Shown: in pieces, positions 36,267 through 48,488 of the stretch
Layout: each line of letters opens with the position of its first letter
How positions within the stretch are numbered: the first letter of the stretch is position 1
Source: Ligustrum vulgare
Lineage: Eukaryota; Streptophyta; Magnoliopsida; Lamiales; Oleaceae
DNA length: 64,000 bases
Assembly: GCA_963555705.1 (NCBI GenBank)
Contig: OY743187.1
Coordinates: 15,266,133 to 15,330,132 of the forward strand
Reading direction: 5' to 3'
Position numbers and translations under genes: made by a program
The notes under the pieces: model-generated
Seen by the model: only the letters and a program-made list of their open reading frames with translations
Databases searched by the model: none
What the model was told of the DNA's origin: nothing

Positions 36267-36420
36267 GAGTCTATTTGGTAATGTGAAAATTTTTATTTTT
36301 TATAGTTTTTTTATGGATGTGTAGTTTAAAATGTTTGAAAAGTCAAAAAATTGTGAACTTAACTAAGAATAGATGATTGAGATTGAATTTGAAAAATTGT
36401 GAATTTGTGTTTGACGATAT
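36267..36420. repeat. MITE-like repeat, family B, partial
   Basis: It starts gtctatttggtaatgtgaaaa and contains gatgattgagattgaat. The right end is unclear. It lies in an intron of the first SDR copy. Confidence 0.5.
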
Positions 36421-36653
36421 CTTACATCGACCAAAATGATTTATAGCTTGGGACAATGCTATATGATCATAGGGAGTGTCATCCCGTGTCCCACCCCCTC
36501 ACATGAAGGTGGAATCGCTCATTATGAGGTCGATCCCATACACATTCATGTGAGGGAGTGACAACTCGGGTGACACACTAAAATCCTTATGTTCAAATAT
36601 CATTATTCTATAGCTTGTTGAATCAATCGTCTGGAATCTTGGACAATGGAAAT

Positions 36654-36999
36654 CAGTGTTCGAAAACGCGCCTAAAACGCGCGCTTACGCGCGCATTACG
36701 CGCGATGCGCGATGCCCACGCGGCGTTTTGGCCGAAAGCGCGAAAAACGCGTTTTTTGAAAATTTTGTTCTAAAAAGCGTGGCCGAAGCGCGCAGAGTGC
36801 GCGCTTAAGCGTGCACTGTGCGCGCTTCGGCCATTTTTTTTTTTTTTTTACTTGTTCAAGTATGGGTAAAATTTAAATCAAATATTTAGGAATTGAAAAA
36901 CGCTTTTTAACGCTTTTTAACGCTTACTCCCGCTTAAGCTTCAAAAGCTTGACTTTTGAGCTCCACGCTTCGTCACGCTTCACGCTTTTTAGAACACTG
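36654..36999. mobile_element. CpG-rich hAT MITE in SDR exon 2
   Basis: It starts CAGTGTTCGAAAACGCG and its reverse end reads CAGTGTTCTAAAAAGCGTG. The 8-bp duplication atggaaat at 36646-36653 and 37000-37007 is perfect. The interior is made of cgcgc/gcgcg words at high density (acgcgcgcttacgcgcgc), a strong foldback. 346 bp, no coding capacity. Confidence 0.95.
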
Positions 37000-38080
37000 A
37001 TGGAAATGTCTGTTGGCACTGTAATAATATGAGGAGAGCCAAGCAAATAAGCCCTCTCAACTACTTCTCTCAAACTCCTCTCTTCTTGCCGCAAGTACCA
37101 AATATGCACCTCTCCTCTCCTCGCGTACTCATATGCCAAATGCTTATACAGAAACAATAAAATTACAACCATATGATACGTATATAGATAATATGAATAG
37201 AGAGACGAGTCAAATTAGATGGGTGCAATGTACAAACCTCGCCAATACCTGAAGAAGCTCCGGCAACCAGCACCATTTTTCCGGCGACGTTTTCGCTGTA
37301 AATCGAACGCAATATATACTGGAAAATCTTGAAACACGCGTAGAAGGGGAAGAATAAGAACAGCGCATGAGTGGCGAAATTCGGTAGAAAAATATCCAGT
37401 AATTTGTTGATCTAATCCATCGTGTTCAAATAATCATAAAAACGCACCACACGGTGCAGAAGAGTAGGCGCGCAAGATGTGAGCGGCGGAAGCAAAGTGG
37501 AAAATAAATTGCATGGAGTCCAAGCGACACGTGTATATTTTCTCCATTTGACATGTATTAGAATACATGACAAGTCAACAAATAGACGTAATATGATAAA
37601 AATCTCTCTCCAATGCATAACATAAATTGGATGTTAGGTTAACGTGACGCTAAAAAAATAGACATTGTGGGTTGGAGCGTCTACATCTAGACACTCCGTG
37701 ATACATGCTGACTCAACATTAACTTTTATTTTTTAATTATTTAATTATTATAAATAAGGACGTTTGCCAATCAGGTTTTATGATACAAGAATTTTTTACT
37801 TGGACTCTTTATACAATGAGAAATCCTGCAGATAATGTTCAATTTATACATAGTAATTAATTTTAAATTTAAATAAAAATGTCACATAATCAATATTATT
37901 TAAATGTGATAGGAACCATTGTAGAGTAAATTTTTGACTTCTCCGTCTATATATTTACGCTCTCTCGAAGTCCGTCTATTTTATTACCACGTCAACTTCA
38001 ATTCACGGAGTGCATTGGAGATACTCTTACAAAGGAACTTTTGTGAGGATGGTGACTTGAACCCAAAATCGCAAGATCGA

Positions 38081-38204
38081 TAAGGGTGTTTCCATACCAT
38101 TAGGATCTAAAATTATCGAGACTTTTTAATGAGTTTTTCTATTAAGGGTGTTTCCATACCATTATGATCTAAAATCATCGATACTTTTTAATGAGTTTTT
38201 CTAT
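38081..38204. repeat. 62-bp tandem duplication
   Basis: taagggtgtttccatacc begins at 38081 and 38143; the copies differ at about three bases. Confidence 0.9.
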
Positions 38205-39059
38205 TTGTACACTCGAAAGACTCTCTTTCACACTATGTGTGAGAGTGTCGTGTATGCAGATGGATCCACCTACACTAGTCTTAATACACTCATCGAGAGT
38301 AAATTCTCGGGTGCACATGTAACGTCGTCATTTTCAAATAATTATGTATTACCCACTTAAATTAAATGCACTACCAAACTTGTACTACGTGGAAATCAAA
38401 AGCTTACTATTTATAATTAGCGACTACAGTAATTATTTTACGTGACATCTAGCATGATGTTAAATCAATTGCTCAATTTTAATAATTAAAAAAAAAGGTC
38501 GAATGAATTTTTCATTTTTCCTCGCATATCTTTCACCTTCTTTAAAGCCCCAAAAATTGCCTCTTAGTCCACTTCTCTCATTTCCACATCTCCTCTACCA
38601 ATGGATTCTTCCCCAAACTGTCAAAGGAAACCAGCCGCATAATCATCGATTAATTTATATATCAATGGAGAGCAAGTGCGACTAGTGGTCTCTACCATTT
38701 ATTGATTTAGAAAGATGAAAGTAGTTTATGAGGCAAAAATGTTGAACTTCAACCTTAAAAGCTCTTACAGCTTCTATCCTGAGAATTTATAGAGGACGTA
38801 AATCGCGCAATATACCTCAGTGGAGTAGGATTGAGAGATTATTGTTTAACTGCGCTTGCAATGAACCTCATCCATACTAAAGGTAGGATTAGAACTCCCA
38901 CTCTATAGTTACCAGCTCAGCTGAAATTTTTTGCTCCCACCTTTCAACCAACTTAACTATGTCCCGGGGCAAAGTTTTAATGTATTAAAAAATGGCGATT
39001 TTGGGATTCTAAGGAAAATGAAAGATTTGCTTGAAAAGGTTTTTATTATTAATCTCGTA

Positions 39060-39240
39060 CCGATTATTCGAAACTTTATTTTTTTCGAAATTTATTTTCA
39101 ACTACATATTTTATCAATATAATAATCTACACTACATATAAACTCAAAAAAATTTCATACTTTTTAATCATACATTCTTAAAAAATTTACTATAATTACA
39201 AATCACATTATTGCAAATAATGAGTCTCAAACAAGGCCTA
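39060..39240. repeat. MITE-like repeat, family C, reverse orientation
   Basis: It ends cacattattgcaaataatgagtctcaaacaaggcc, the reverse of the opening words of the copies at 59072 and 63532. Confidence 0.5.
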
Positions 39241-39783
39241 AATTTGACTAATTAAATGGAATCATGTAGATGGATTCGTATAGTCCCTGACGACATCATT
39301 CTTTAGTGTAAGTTTTAAAATATAAGGTTTAAAAAAGTAAAAAACCCATGTAGGACTTTAAAGTTTTATAGTATTATTAATAAGACTAAAAGTAGTAGGA
39401 TTGATACAGATTCCATAAAATATATTTAAAATCAATTATTGACTTTAATTTGAAATTAAATCAAATTTTAATCAAAATCGGTAAAAATTGAAATTCTAGA
39501 AATCTCTGAGTCGTTGGCTGCCAGCAACTATAAAAGTGCAACATTGATCGGATCGACCTTCAAACAAAAGCATATGCTGACTATTTATTGGAATTGTCTG
39601 CCTATAACTTAGACGATCCGACATATTTTAACACACAGAACACAACAGTTTTGGCACTATTCCACACAACTGCTCAAATTTATTCAAATTATACTATGTA
39701 CAAAATCATAGTTGGCGATACCTCAGTGTTACTAAAGACACAAGCACCTCTATGAACATCAGAATACCATCTTCAGTTCAACC

Positions 39784-40074
39784 TTAATCCGTCTTTGTTT
39801 CCGGTGTTTGGACACTTTGCGGATAGAGAACCGCCTTTCCTCCGGTGTAATCGACTAGCTTTTTACCAAGTGCCTCCTTCGGTGAGTCCTCTGAGCTGGT
39901 GAGATATAGCAATCTGTACATCCATTCAAGCACCTCTGGGCAGAAAATCTTCCAAAGGAAAGTGGTCTTAATCCATGGTGGCTCAGTCACGTAACTTTCA
40001 CCCCAACAAGCACGGTTAATGATTAACTTCGCGCAGCTCTCGACTCTCAGGATGGGGTTTATATTCACATTAAC
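39784..40074 (-). pseudogene. Second SDR copy, last exon
   Basis: It begins after ..ttgaactAG and reads VNVNINPILRVESCAKLI, then RACWGESYVTEPPW, FLWKIFCPEVLEWMYRL and a terminal QTPETKTD-stop (TAA at 39786-39784). It is intact and is the family C-terminus. Confidence 0.88.
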
Positions 40075-40139
40075 CTAGTTCAATAACCACAAGATTATTT
40101 TAAAGAAAACAAATGAAGCTCTCGTTAGGTTTTCATTAA

Positions 40140-40290
40140 AATTTTCTCATTTTTCCACGGTATTCAATCTCAAACATTTATTAAATGTCAAGTATATAAT
40201 ATTTTACTTTTCAATCAAATTTCAACCATCCATTCTCTTAAAAATCACTATTTATTTCAAAAAACCCATTTTAATTAGAATCAAACACTT
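40140..40290. repeat. MITE-like repeat, family B, reverse
   Basis: Contains attcaatctcaaaca and caaccatccattctc, the reverse of the family B core words. It lies in the last intron of the second SDR copy. Confidence 0.4.
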
Positions 40291-40332
40291 GAAATCTTTA
40301 ACTAGACAGCACTTATAAAGAGGAAAACTTAC

Positions 40333-40497
40333 GTCTCTCATATCCTGATCAACTTCAAGTTTTCCATCTTTACTTATGAATTTGCCTTGTGTAAGTTCAG
40401 ACTCTATGAATCCAGGTGTGACAAGCGTTATCCCAATGTCGGGCCCAAATTCGATCCTCAGTGTCTCGAAAAACTGTGAAACTGCTGCTTTGCTTGC
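40333..40497 (-). pseudogene. Second SDR copy, exon 5 (YxxxK exon)
   Basis: 165 nt, 55 codons, from CAG|GCAAGC to GAC|GTAAGT. It reads ASKAAVSQFFETLRIEFG, then DIGITLVTPGFIESE. Ser-Lys of SFYTASKAA places the catalytic Lys here; the Tyr is in the previous exon. Confidence 0.9.
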
Positions 40498-40580
40498 CTG
40501 GTATTAAGATACATAAAACTTTGGTACAAGTTAAAAGTAAAATGAAGAGAAACACAGATGCTTGCTTACAGTGTAGAAAC

Positions 40581-41594
40581 TGTCAGATAACTTGTTAAAC
40601 AGTTTAGTAACTAAAACAAATAATTTGCAGAAAGTAAGTGAAGCAGTTTACTAAGTAAATAAAATTTACAAGAAGCAGTAAACAAAATGATGTGGAGCAG
40701 GAATTAAAATGATTGCTGGAGCCGGGGCCTGTGTTCAACACAGTGTCCTTAAAGCAATATTCGCCCTCACACTGAAGTAACTCGAGCGCTTGCTTCCCAG
40801 GATACAGCGGCTGGAACTGCAGCAGTGCAATCGAACAGAAAGGTGCCTGAACAGAATCACCAAGTGACTGGAAGAAGGCAGAAAGCAGGATGCAGAGAGA
40901 TTTTCGTGGTTGTTGTGGTGTCTAGACCGAAGGATTGTTGCAGTATATATAGGCAGGGAGGAGCCTTTGTATTTAGTACTGCAATTGAATTCTGTATTTA
41001 CTCCAGACGTTTTGGAGTTACAACTGCATTTGAATTCTGCATGAATTCTACACTTACTCCAGGCGGTTTTTGGAGTTACAGGTTAAATGGAAATCAGTTT
41101 GGAATTATGTTTTAAATGAAAATTCAAAACAAAATTCCAAAACGTGGCTTGCACTTTGTGGCCAATTTTTGACTCGTTCGGTCCGACATTCGTGTACGCA
41201 GGTCGCGCCCGCACACAAGTTCAAGGCTCGAAGGCCAAGTCGGTCCAAGATTTGCACCCCCCCTGCGGGCGCGTAGGCCATGGAGGAGTCTCTATGCAAC
41301 AAATGGTTACACCTTAAAAATTGTTAACCATATATAAATTGGTCCACAAATTCATTTCTATCCTATGTGGGATAACTATTTAAGCATTCCCAACATTTTC
41401 ACATTTTTCCATTTTCCAATGTGGGATAGAACTATTATTTATAGCCTCCATTTATTCCCACTTTTCCATTTCTAACCAATGTGGGATTGTAATCCCTTTT
41501 AAGGCTCCTCTTCAAATCCCAATTTTCAATCAATGTGGGATCAATTTCACATTCACACAAGTGAAAATCAATTGCCAAAATATATTTTCCAACA
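40581..41594 (-). repeat. 3' LTR of the young Copia element
   Basis: On the minus strand it starts TGTTGGAAAATATA, after the polypurine tract catgtgggggat, and ends ..TTATCTGACA. Confidence 0.96.
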
Positions 41595-42156
41595 ATCCCC
41601 CACATGAATGGAAATTGATAGAGTAACGGAATACTTGGTGATAAAGTTCCACAGTTGAAACCTGCATAGGATAGGTAGGGGTTTCCTTTGAACCTTCTCT
41701 TGTGAAAATACATTTACTTTACTAGATGATCAGTAGACGCGATGTCTTTGAACTGTTCTGCCTTCTGTGTAAACGATGATGTACTTCACACAAGATTCTT
41801 CCTGACACATTTTAGTTCTCATGGGTATGTTCGTTTGTGGCCATGAACATATGCCTGGTTCAGTGAGAGTTGTTAAGAATTAGCCTCATAATTCCCTTCG
41901 AAGCGGCCCCACTTCTCTCTCACATAGGTGATTTCTTAACCAAGAGTAACCCGCATTACTCCGCTCGGATTTCCAACGCATAAGAATCATTAAAAGCTTA
42001 TTGCTTATCCTCTTCCCACGGGCATCACTGTTATTACAGGAATGGACAAGAGATAACCCCCACAGTGATCCTATTAAGCATTTGTAATTAGGTTTTCTCA
42101 TTGAACCTAGATATTGGGATCTCCAATCAGCTAGGTTGAGTTTCCATTACAATAAC

Positions 42157-45100
42157 TTATTCTTTTAGAGGCTTAAGTCCCATTCCTCTCGATGACTTTG
42201 CAACTAACTCTCTATTTAACCCTTTGGTTAGCGGATCCGCAATGTTATCTTTTGACTTTACATAGTCAATCGAGATAACTCCAGTTGAGAGTAACTGTCT
42301 TATGGTATTATGTTTACGACGCATGTGTCTAGACTTACCATTGTACATGTTGCTTTGTGCCCTTCCAATCGCCGATTGACTATCACAATGTATGCAAATT
42401 GCTGGCACAGGTTTTGACCTTCTTGGAATATCCTCTAAGAAATTGCGTAGCCATTCAGCCTCTTCACCACATTTATCTAGAGCTATAAACTCAGATTCCA
42501 TGGTAGATCTCGCAATAACTGTTTGTTTAGAAGATTTCCATGATATAGCTGCACCTCCTAGTATGAACACGAATCCACTTGTAGACTTTGAGTCTTTAAT
42601 ATCAGATATCCAGTTAGCATCAGTATATCCTTCAATAACTGCAGGATATCTGGTATAGTGCAGTCCAAAATCACGAGTATATCTCAAGTATCTTAGTACT
42701 CTTACTATTCCTTTCCAGTGGTCAGACCCTGGATTACTAGTATATCTACTCAGCTTGCTAACTGCGTAAGCTATATCTGGTCTTGTACAACTCATTAGGT
42801 ACATAAGACTTCCGATTATTCTAGAGTACTCTACTTGAAAAATACCATCGCCTCTATTTTTCGTTATATGTTGACTTGTATCTATTGGTGTTCTTGCCAC
42901 GCCAGTATCATCATTATTGAATATTTCCAAAATCTTGTCCACATAATGTGACTGACTTAGAACAAGCCCATTTGATGTTCTTGAAATTTTAACTCCAAGA
43001 ATCACATCAGCTAAACCCATATCCTTCATGTCGAATCTTGAATTCAACATATTTTTAGTAGATTTAATCATCTTATCGTTACTGCCAACGATGAGCATGT
43101 CGTCAACATAAAGGCATAAAATGACATAACCATTTTTTGTGTCTTTGATGTAAACGCATTTGTCACATTCATTGATTTTAAATCCACTTTCCATCATTGC
43201 TTTGTCAAATTTCTCATGCCATTGTTTTGGTGCTTGTTTCAAGCCATATAATGACTTTACCAATTTACACACCTTGTTTTCTTGTCCTGGTGCAGAAAAC
43301 CCCTCAGGTTGTTCCATGTAAATTTCTTCTTCTAAATCTCCATTTAGAAAAGCAGTTTTGACATCCATTTGATGTACTTCAAGATTGTATAAAGATGCAA
43401 TCGCTAATATTAATCGAATGGAAGTTATTCTCGTTACCAGAGAATAAGTGTCAAAGTAGTCAAGGCCTTCTCGTTGCCGATATCCTTTAATTACAAGTCT
43501 CTCCTTATACTTATCAATAGTTCCATCTGCTTTCATTTTCCTTTTGAAAATCCATTTGTAGCCTAGTGGTTTGCTTCCCGGGGGAAGATCAACCAGCTCC
43601 CATGTATGGTTTTGCAGAATGGAATCTATTTCACTTTTAATTGCCTCTTTCCATTGAGGTCCTTCTGAAGAGTTTACAGCTTCTTTGAAGCTTTGAGGTT
43701 CAGTTTCTAGCATATAGGTCAGAAAATCAGGACCGTAAGATTTTTCCGTCCTTTCACGTTTGCTACGTCTTGGTTCAACCTCTTGATCCTGACTATTTTC
43801 AATCATGGTCTCATGCATTCGTTTAGAAGAACTTGGTTCTTCTTTGAACTTGTATGGAAATACGTGTTCAAAGAACGATGCATTTCTCGATTCCATTATC
43901 GTGTTTTTGTGTATATCAGAAATTTTAGAATCAAACACAAGAAACCGATAAGCACTACTATTATGTGCATATCCAATAAATATGCAATCAATAGTTTTTG
44001 GTCCTATTTTCACCTTCTTTGGTGTAGGTACAACCACTTTGGCAAGACACCCCCACACTCTTAGGTATTTGTAGGAAGGCTTCCTTCCTTTCAATAACTC
44101 GTAAGGGCTCCTTTCTTCTTTCTTTCGGGGTACCTTATTTAAAAGGTAATTAGCTGATAACACAGCTTCCCCCCACATGTTTTGAGGTAACCCAGAACTT
44201 AATAACATTGCATTCATCATTTCTTTCAATGTTCTATTTTTCCGTTCAGTAACACCATTTTGTTGAGGTGAATAAGGTGCTGTTGTTTCGTGTTTAATTC
44301 CGTGATGTGCACAGAATTCAGCAAATGGTGATTCATATTCACCACCTCTATCACTTCTCAACACTTTGATCTTTTTGTTGAGTTGATTTTCAATTTCATT
44401 CTTATAGAGAACAAATTTCTCTATAGCTTCGTCTTTACTTTTAAGCAAATACACAAAACAATATTTTGTACTATCGTCAATAAAAGTAATAAAATATTTG
44501 TTGCCTCCCCTTGTTTGCACAGATTTTAAATCACATACATCGGTGTGAATTAAATCAAGCGGTTCAGTTTTTCTTTCAACAGATTGAAATGATGACCTTG
44601 TCAATTTTGCCTCAACACAAGTTTCACACTTATGTTTATTATCAATTTGGAATGTAGGTATGCAATTCAGGTTAATTAGTCTACGTAAAGTGTCGTAATT
44701 AACATGTCCTAATCTACCATGCCATAAATTGGAAGACTCAAGCAAGTAAACGGAAGAGTTATTCATTTTATTCATTTTTGGCTTAATAGACATAACATTG
44801 AGCTTAAAAAGCCCATCACTTACATAACCCTTTCCTACAAACATTCCAGACTTAGACAAAATAACTTTGTCTGACTCAAACACCATACGAAATCCATGCT
44901 TGTTCAACAGCGAGCCGGACACCAAATTCTTGCGAATCTCCGGCACATAGAGCACGTTGTTTAGAGTCAGCTCTTTCCCCGATGTCATCTTTAGAACCAC
45001 CTTTCCATGGCCCTTGATTTCAGAAGTAGCTGAATTTCCCATATACAGCTTCTCCCCATCCGCTGCTTCAAAACCGCTAAACATCTCCTTGTCGGAGCAA

Positions 45101-46224
45101 ACATGTCGGGTGGCACCGGTGTCTATCCACCATTCTCTCGGATTTGAACCCACCAGGTTCACTTCAGAAATGACAGCTGCAAGGTTAATGTCAGATACAT
45201 CTTCAACCAAATTTGCTTCCTTTTTCTTCTTCGGCAGGCGGCACTCCGTAGATTTGTGACCAATCTTGTCACAGTTGAAGCATTTTCCTTGAAACTTCTT
45301 CTTGGAAACTCCACCTTTTGGCCCCGACTTGGGCCATTTGCCACTAGATGGACCAGACTTGTTTTTGTTAATTTTGGAGCTTTGGCCATGCTCCACAACG
45401 TTGGCTTTGGCCACAACCGGATTGAACCCTTTTTCAGAACTTTTGTTGTCTTCTTCAATTCGAAGTCTAACAATTAGCTCCTCGACGTTCATTTCCTTTC
45501 GCTTGTGTTTTAGGTAATTTTTGAAATCCTTCCATGCAGGAGGTAGCTTCTCAATCATGCAAGCCACTTGGAAAGATTCACTCACAACCATTCCCTCGGA
45601 ATGAATTTCATGCAAGATTACTTGTAGTTCTTGTACTTGACTGATTACAGATTTGGAGTCCACCATTTTGTATTCCAGAAAGCGGCCAATAAGAAATTTC
45701 TTGGCTCCGGCATCCTCGGTTTTATACTTTTTGTCCAAAGACTCCCACAATTCCTTAGCCATTTTAATAGTGCAATACACGTTATATAATGAATCAGCCA
45801 AGCTGTTCATAACGTAATTCCGGCATAGGAAGTCAGAATGCTTCCAAGCATCCACTGCACTGATTGCTTGAATGTCTCCTTCACCCTCTTTGAGCACTGG
45901 AGCATTCTTAGTCAAGAATCTCGCAAGATTCAAGGTCGTGAGGTAAAACAGCATTTTTTGTTGCCACCTTTTGAAATTCGAACCACTGAATTTCTCCGGC
46001 TTTTCCCCATGATTAACCGGGATTGTCACAGTTGGACCAGTAGCCAGACTTGGCATGTGAGCCACAGTCTTAGTTCCACTTGGGCCAGCAGCTAGACTTG
46101 GCACATTAACCACAGTCTGTGTTACGGGAGCTGCTACTTGAGCCACCTTAGAAGTTGGCATAGCCATTGGAGGAGCTGCTTCATTTCCGGATGCCACAAC
46201 ATTATTGGTAGGTGTATTTTCCAT
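42157..46224 (-). CDS. Copia Gag-Pol polyprotein, intact
   Basis: 1355 codons from the ATG at 46224. Gag (UBN2 type) spans about residues 75-255, the knuckle [14 protein letters not shown] about 315-328, and the protease [12 protein letters not shown] near 365-376. GAG-pre-integrase LWHGRLGH lies near 500, and integrase has Asp in HTDVCD near 562, SDRGGEY near 624 and Glu in VTERKNRTL near 660. RT has YVDDML near 1039 and RNase H starts near GYTDANW at about 1180. The protein ends [11 protein letters not shown]. No internal stop or shift is seen. A few residues differ from what is common in Copia RT ([10 protein letters not shown] where TYSPV is usual), so activity is possible but unproven. 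The N-terminal 70 residues are Pro/Ala/Val-rich with a repeated PSLA(A/T)GP word. Confidence 0.97.
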   Translation of the reverse strand: MENTPTNNVVASGNEAAPPMAMPTSKVAQVAAPVTQTVVNVPSLAAGPSGTKTVAHMPSLATGPTVTIPVNHGEKPEKFSGSNFKRWQQKMLFYLTTLNLARFLTKNAPVLKEGEGDIQAISAVDAWKHSDFLCRNYVMNSLADSLYNVYCTIKMAKELWESLDKKYKTEDAGAKKFLIGRFLEYKMVDSKSVISQVQELQVILHEIHSEGMVVSESFQVACMIEKLPPAWKDFKNYLKHKRKEMNVEELIVRLRIEEDNKSSEKGFNPVVAKANVVEHGQSSKINKNKSGPSSGKWPKSGPKGGVSKKKFQGKCFNCDKIGHKSTECRLPKKKKEANLVEDVSDINLAAVISEVNLVGSNPREWWIDTGATRHVCSDKEMFSGFEAADGEKLYMGNSATSEIKGHGKVVLKMTSGKELTLNNVLYVPEIRKNLVSGSLLNKHGFRMVFESDKVILSKSGMFVGKGYVSDGLFKLNVMSIKPKMNKMNNSSVYLLESSNLWHGRLGHVNYDTLRRLINLNCIPTFQIDNKHKCETCVEAKLTRSSFQSVERKTEPLDLIHTDVCDLKSVQTRGGNKYFITFIDDSTKYCFVYLLKSKDEAIEKFVLYKNEIENQLNKKIKVLRSDRGGEYESPFAEFCAHHGIKHETTAPYSPQQNGVTERKNRTLKEMMNAMLLSSGLPQNMWGEAVLSANYLLNKVPRKKEERSPYELLKGRKPSYKYLRVWGCLAKVVVPTPKKVKIGPKTIDCIFIGYAHNSSAYRFLVFDSKISDIHKNTIMESRNASFFEHVFPYKFKEEPSSSKRMHETMIENSQDQEVEPRRSKRERTEKSYGPDFLTYMLETEPQSFKEAVNSSEGPQWKEAIKSEIDSILQNHTWELVDLPPGSKPLGYKWIFKRKMKADGTIDKYKERLVIKGYRQREGLDYFDTYSLVTRITSIRLILAIASLYNLEVHQMDVKTAFLNGDLEEEIYMEQPEGFSAPGQENKVCKLVKSLYGLKQAPKQWHEKFDKAMMESGFKINECDKCVYIKDTKNGYVILCLYVDDMLIVGSNDKMIKSTKNMLNSRFDMKDMGLADVILGVKISRTSNGLVLSQSHYVDKILEIFNNDDTGVARTPIDTSQHITKNRGDGIFQVEYSRIIGSLMYLMSCTRPDIAYAVSKLSRYTSNPGSDHWKGIVRVLRYLRYTRDFGLHYTRYPAVIEGYTDANWISDIKDSKSTSGFVFILGGAAISWKSSKQTVIARSTMESEFIALDKCGEEAEWLRNFLEDIPRRSKPVPAICIHCDSQSAIGRAQSNMYNGKSRHMRRKHNTIRQLLSTGVISIDYVKSKDNIADPLTKGLNRELVAKSSRGMGLKPLKE

Positions 46225-46300
46225 TTCTGAAACACGATTAGAATATTAGTATGAAAACGTTTTTGTAAACTGTTTAACAAAAAAAATATTGCTTTAAGTT

Positions 46301-47314
46301 TGTCAGATAACTTGTTAAGCAGTTTACTAACTAAAACAAATAATTTGCAGAAAGTAAGTGAAGCAGTTTACTAAGTAAATAAAATTTACAAGAAGCAATA
46401 AACAAAATGATGTGGAGCAGGAATTAAAATGATTGCTGGAGCCGGGGCCTGTGTTCAACACAGTGTCCTTAAAGCAATATTCGCCCTCACACTGAAGTAA
46501 CTCGAGCGCTTGCTTCCCAGGATACAGCGGCTGGAACTGCAGCAGTGCAATCGAACAGAAAGGTGCCTGAACAGAATCACTAAGTGACTGGAAGAAGGCA
46601 GAAAGCAGGATGCAGAGAGATTTTCGTGGTTGTTGTGGTGTCTAGACCGAAGGATTGTTGCAGTATATATAGGCAGGGAGGAGCCTTTGTATTTAGTACT
46701 GCAATTGAATTCTGTATTTACTCCAGACGTTTTGGAGTTACAACTGCATTTGAATTCTGCATGAATTCTACACTTACTCCAGGCGGTTTTTGGAGTTACA
46801 GGTTAAATGGAAATCAGTTTGGAATTATGTTTTAAATGAAAATTCAAAACAAAATTCCAAAACGTGGCTTGCACTTTGTGGCCAATTTTTGACTCGTTCG
46901 GTCCGACATTCGTGTACGCAGGTCGCGCCCGCACACAAGTTCAAGGCTCGAAGGCCAAGTCGGTCCAAGATTTGCACCCCCCCTGCGGGCGCGTAGGCCA
47001 TGGAGGAGTCTCTATGCAACAAATGGTTACACCTTAAAAATTGTTAACCATATATAAATTGGTCCACAAATTCATTTCTATCCTATGTGGGATAACTATT
47101 TAAGCATTCCCAACATTTTCACATTTTTCCATTTTCCAATGTGGGATGGAACTATTATTTATAGCATCCACTTATTCCCACTTTTCCATTTCTAACCAAT
47201 GTGGGATTGTAATCCCTTTTAAGGCTCCTCTTCAAATCCCAATCTTCAATCAAGTTGGGATCAATTTCACATTCACACAAGTGAAAATCAATTGCCAAAA
47301 TATATTTTCCAACA
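46301..47314 (-). repeat. 5' LTR of the young Copia element
   Basis: Same length as the 3' LTR. Its U3 holds four spaced copies of an atcccacattgg-like word (minus strand; plus positions near 47081, 47137, 47199 and 47252). A TATA-like word on the minus strand (ctatatatactgc) lies near 46662. After the LTR the minus strand reads aacttaaagcaat, not an initiator-Met primer site. Confidence 0.95.
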
Positions 47315-47439
47315 GAAACTCATTCTGGGTCCTGGCAACCAAGAAGCAGATGAAGAAATTACAACGATTCGACCCGGCTGTTTCTGAGGTATGGAGCTGC
47401 AAATTTTGTCATGTAGGCATAACCCCAGAAGTTGATATC
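47315..47439 (-). pseudogene. Second SDR copy, exon 4, frameshifted and split
   Basis: It reads DINFWGYAYMTKFAAPYLRN, then a missing base shifts the frame, and the other frame resumes with GRIVVISSSASWLPGPRMSF. The last six bases (tacact) are on the far side of the Copia element at 40575-40570 and end at donor ACT|GTAAGC. Restoring length needs one base, which gives 44 codons. The catalytic Ser is in the SSSAS segment. No AG precedes the gatatc start. Confidence 0.88.
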
Positions 47440-47556
47440 CCGTTAGATGAAATTCACACAATTTAGAGTCCATATCTCCCATAGACTGAATATTTGTATC
47501 TCTTCACACACCTTTAAACAGCATATGTTGTGATTCAAAACACTGCATCAATTCCA

Positions 47557-48444
47557 TGTAGGGTGGATTTTGTGAATAGTGACGCCAAATAAATATAATG
47601 ATGGTTTTGTAAATCCTTGCCGAATATTGGACAGAGTAACGGTAAAGAAAAACACAAACAAAAAGAATAAAAGAAGAAGAGACAAAGCCGAGGCAAGAGT
47701 TGGACTCTTTGTCTTTAAGTCGAATTTGCCCCGCAACGGTGCCTACGGATTTCGGCAATCGACTCCCAAGATACAACGACTTCACTTGAGTTTGTAGCAC
47801 TCCAAAACACAAGTACAACAAACAAAATATAGGCTTATGTACTCCAAAGGATGCAATTAAGGAAAATCAAAATAAATGAAATGATTTTGATTTAGGAGAG
47901 AAGTGATGATGAGAGATGTTTTGCATATCAAAAAAGTGAGGAATAGGACACATAAAGGGTCTTATTTATAGATCATGAAAGGGTGTGGACGAAGTGGTTG
48001 AAGCCCAAACCATGCACCCTTTCCAAACAATGCACATTTATGAAAAGGTACCTTCTGGCAGGAAAACCGTGCGGCCGCACGGTTTTACTCAAAAAACCGG
48101 ATATTAGTTTGACGTGTGATCGTGCGGTTTACTAACCGTGCGGTCGCACGATCAAACATTTTGACCTGATTTTCGTCATTTTCCGTAATTTCTCATTCAT
48201 CCGATATTGGTTTTCGAAATGCCAAATATACCCTTCAACACATGCAGAGAAATCAAAATCACTTTAATCGATTTTCGTCCTTCAACACATGCAGGTCGAT
48301 CCCCGTTTGTGCGCCCCGAAGTGGCGAAGTGGCAAACAATTTCGCCTAAACGGATTGAGTCGAGCTTTTGAGTATTAGGCTGAAGTTGACACAAAGACAC
48401 TTTAATCGATTTTCAATTCTCGATTTATTAACCAATATCCAACA
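47557..48444 (-). mobile_element. Solo LTR, 888 bp, same family as 31612-32470
   Basis: On the minus strand it starts TGTTGGATATTGG and ends ..CCACCCTACA. The duplication ttcca lies at 47552-47556 and 48445-48449. A perfect 20-bp palindrome aaccgtgcggccgcacggtt lies at 48065-48084, and gtgcggtcgcac near 48137. A TATA-like ctataaata (minus) lies near 47972-47964. It sits in intron 3 of the second SDR copy. Confidence 0.94.
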
Positions 48445-48488
48445 TTCCATAGTTCCATGTCATTTATAAATCTTCAGAACACGTCGAA

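Larger units (their letters stand above)
34900..37420 (-). pseudogene. Steroleosin/11-beta-HSD-like SDR, first copy, broken
   Basis: Exon 1 (37420-37238) encodes a hydrophobic N-terminal anchor and NVAGKMVLVAGASSGIGE, the cofactor-binding glycine motif, and ends GAG|GTTTG. Codon 3 is TAG where the family has Leu (MD-stop-INK). Exon 2 begins at 37142 (HLAYEYARRG); its next residues read WYLRQEE where LVLAARRE is expected, which fits compensating indels, and it is split by a hAT MITE at 36654-36999. Past the MITE it reads SRRLIQQAIE then stop. Exon 3 (35944-35892) gives DHLVNVAGVTPVTMFED and is shortened. The exons carrying the YxxxK active site were not found. The last exon (35171-34900) has ETTERCAKAIVDGACRGDEY and then shifts frame before KMFFPEVAERFNRWF. 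The family are lipid-droplet NADP-dependent hydroxysteroid dehydrogenases. This copy is dead. Confidence 0.88.
37421..39783. other. Intergenic DNA between the two SDR copies
   Basis: AT-rich with a 62-bp tandem duplication at 38081-38204 and a family C MITE-like copy at 39060-39240. A very small frame at 38602 (MDSSPNCQRKPAA-stop) sits after a pyrimidine-rich leader-like stretch but is too short to call. The rest holds nothing recognised. Confidence 0.5.
40581..47314 (-). mobile_element. Young full-length Copia element inside an SDR exon
   Basis: Two 1014-bp LTRs flank 4706 bp. The perfect 5-bp duplication gaaac lies at 40576-40580 and 47315-47319. Orientation is minus, so the 5' LTR is at 46301-47314. 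Only about ten differences between the LTRs were seen by eye (near 1 percent). The polyprotein frame is open throughout. The insertion splits exon 4 of the second SDR copy between the Phe and Tyr codons of SFYT. Confidence 0.97.

Noticed and set aside
38602..38643. 13-codon frame MDSSPNCQRKPAA after a leader-like stretch
   Set aside because: Too short and without splice evidence.
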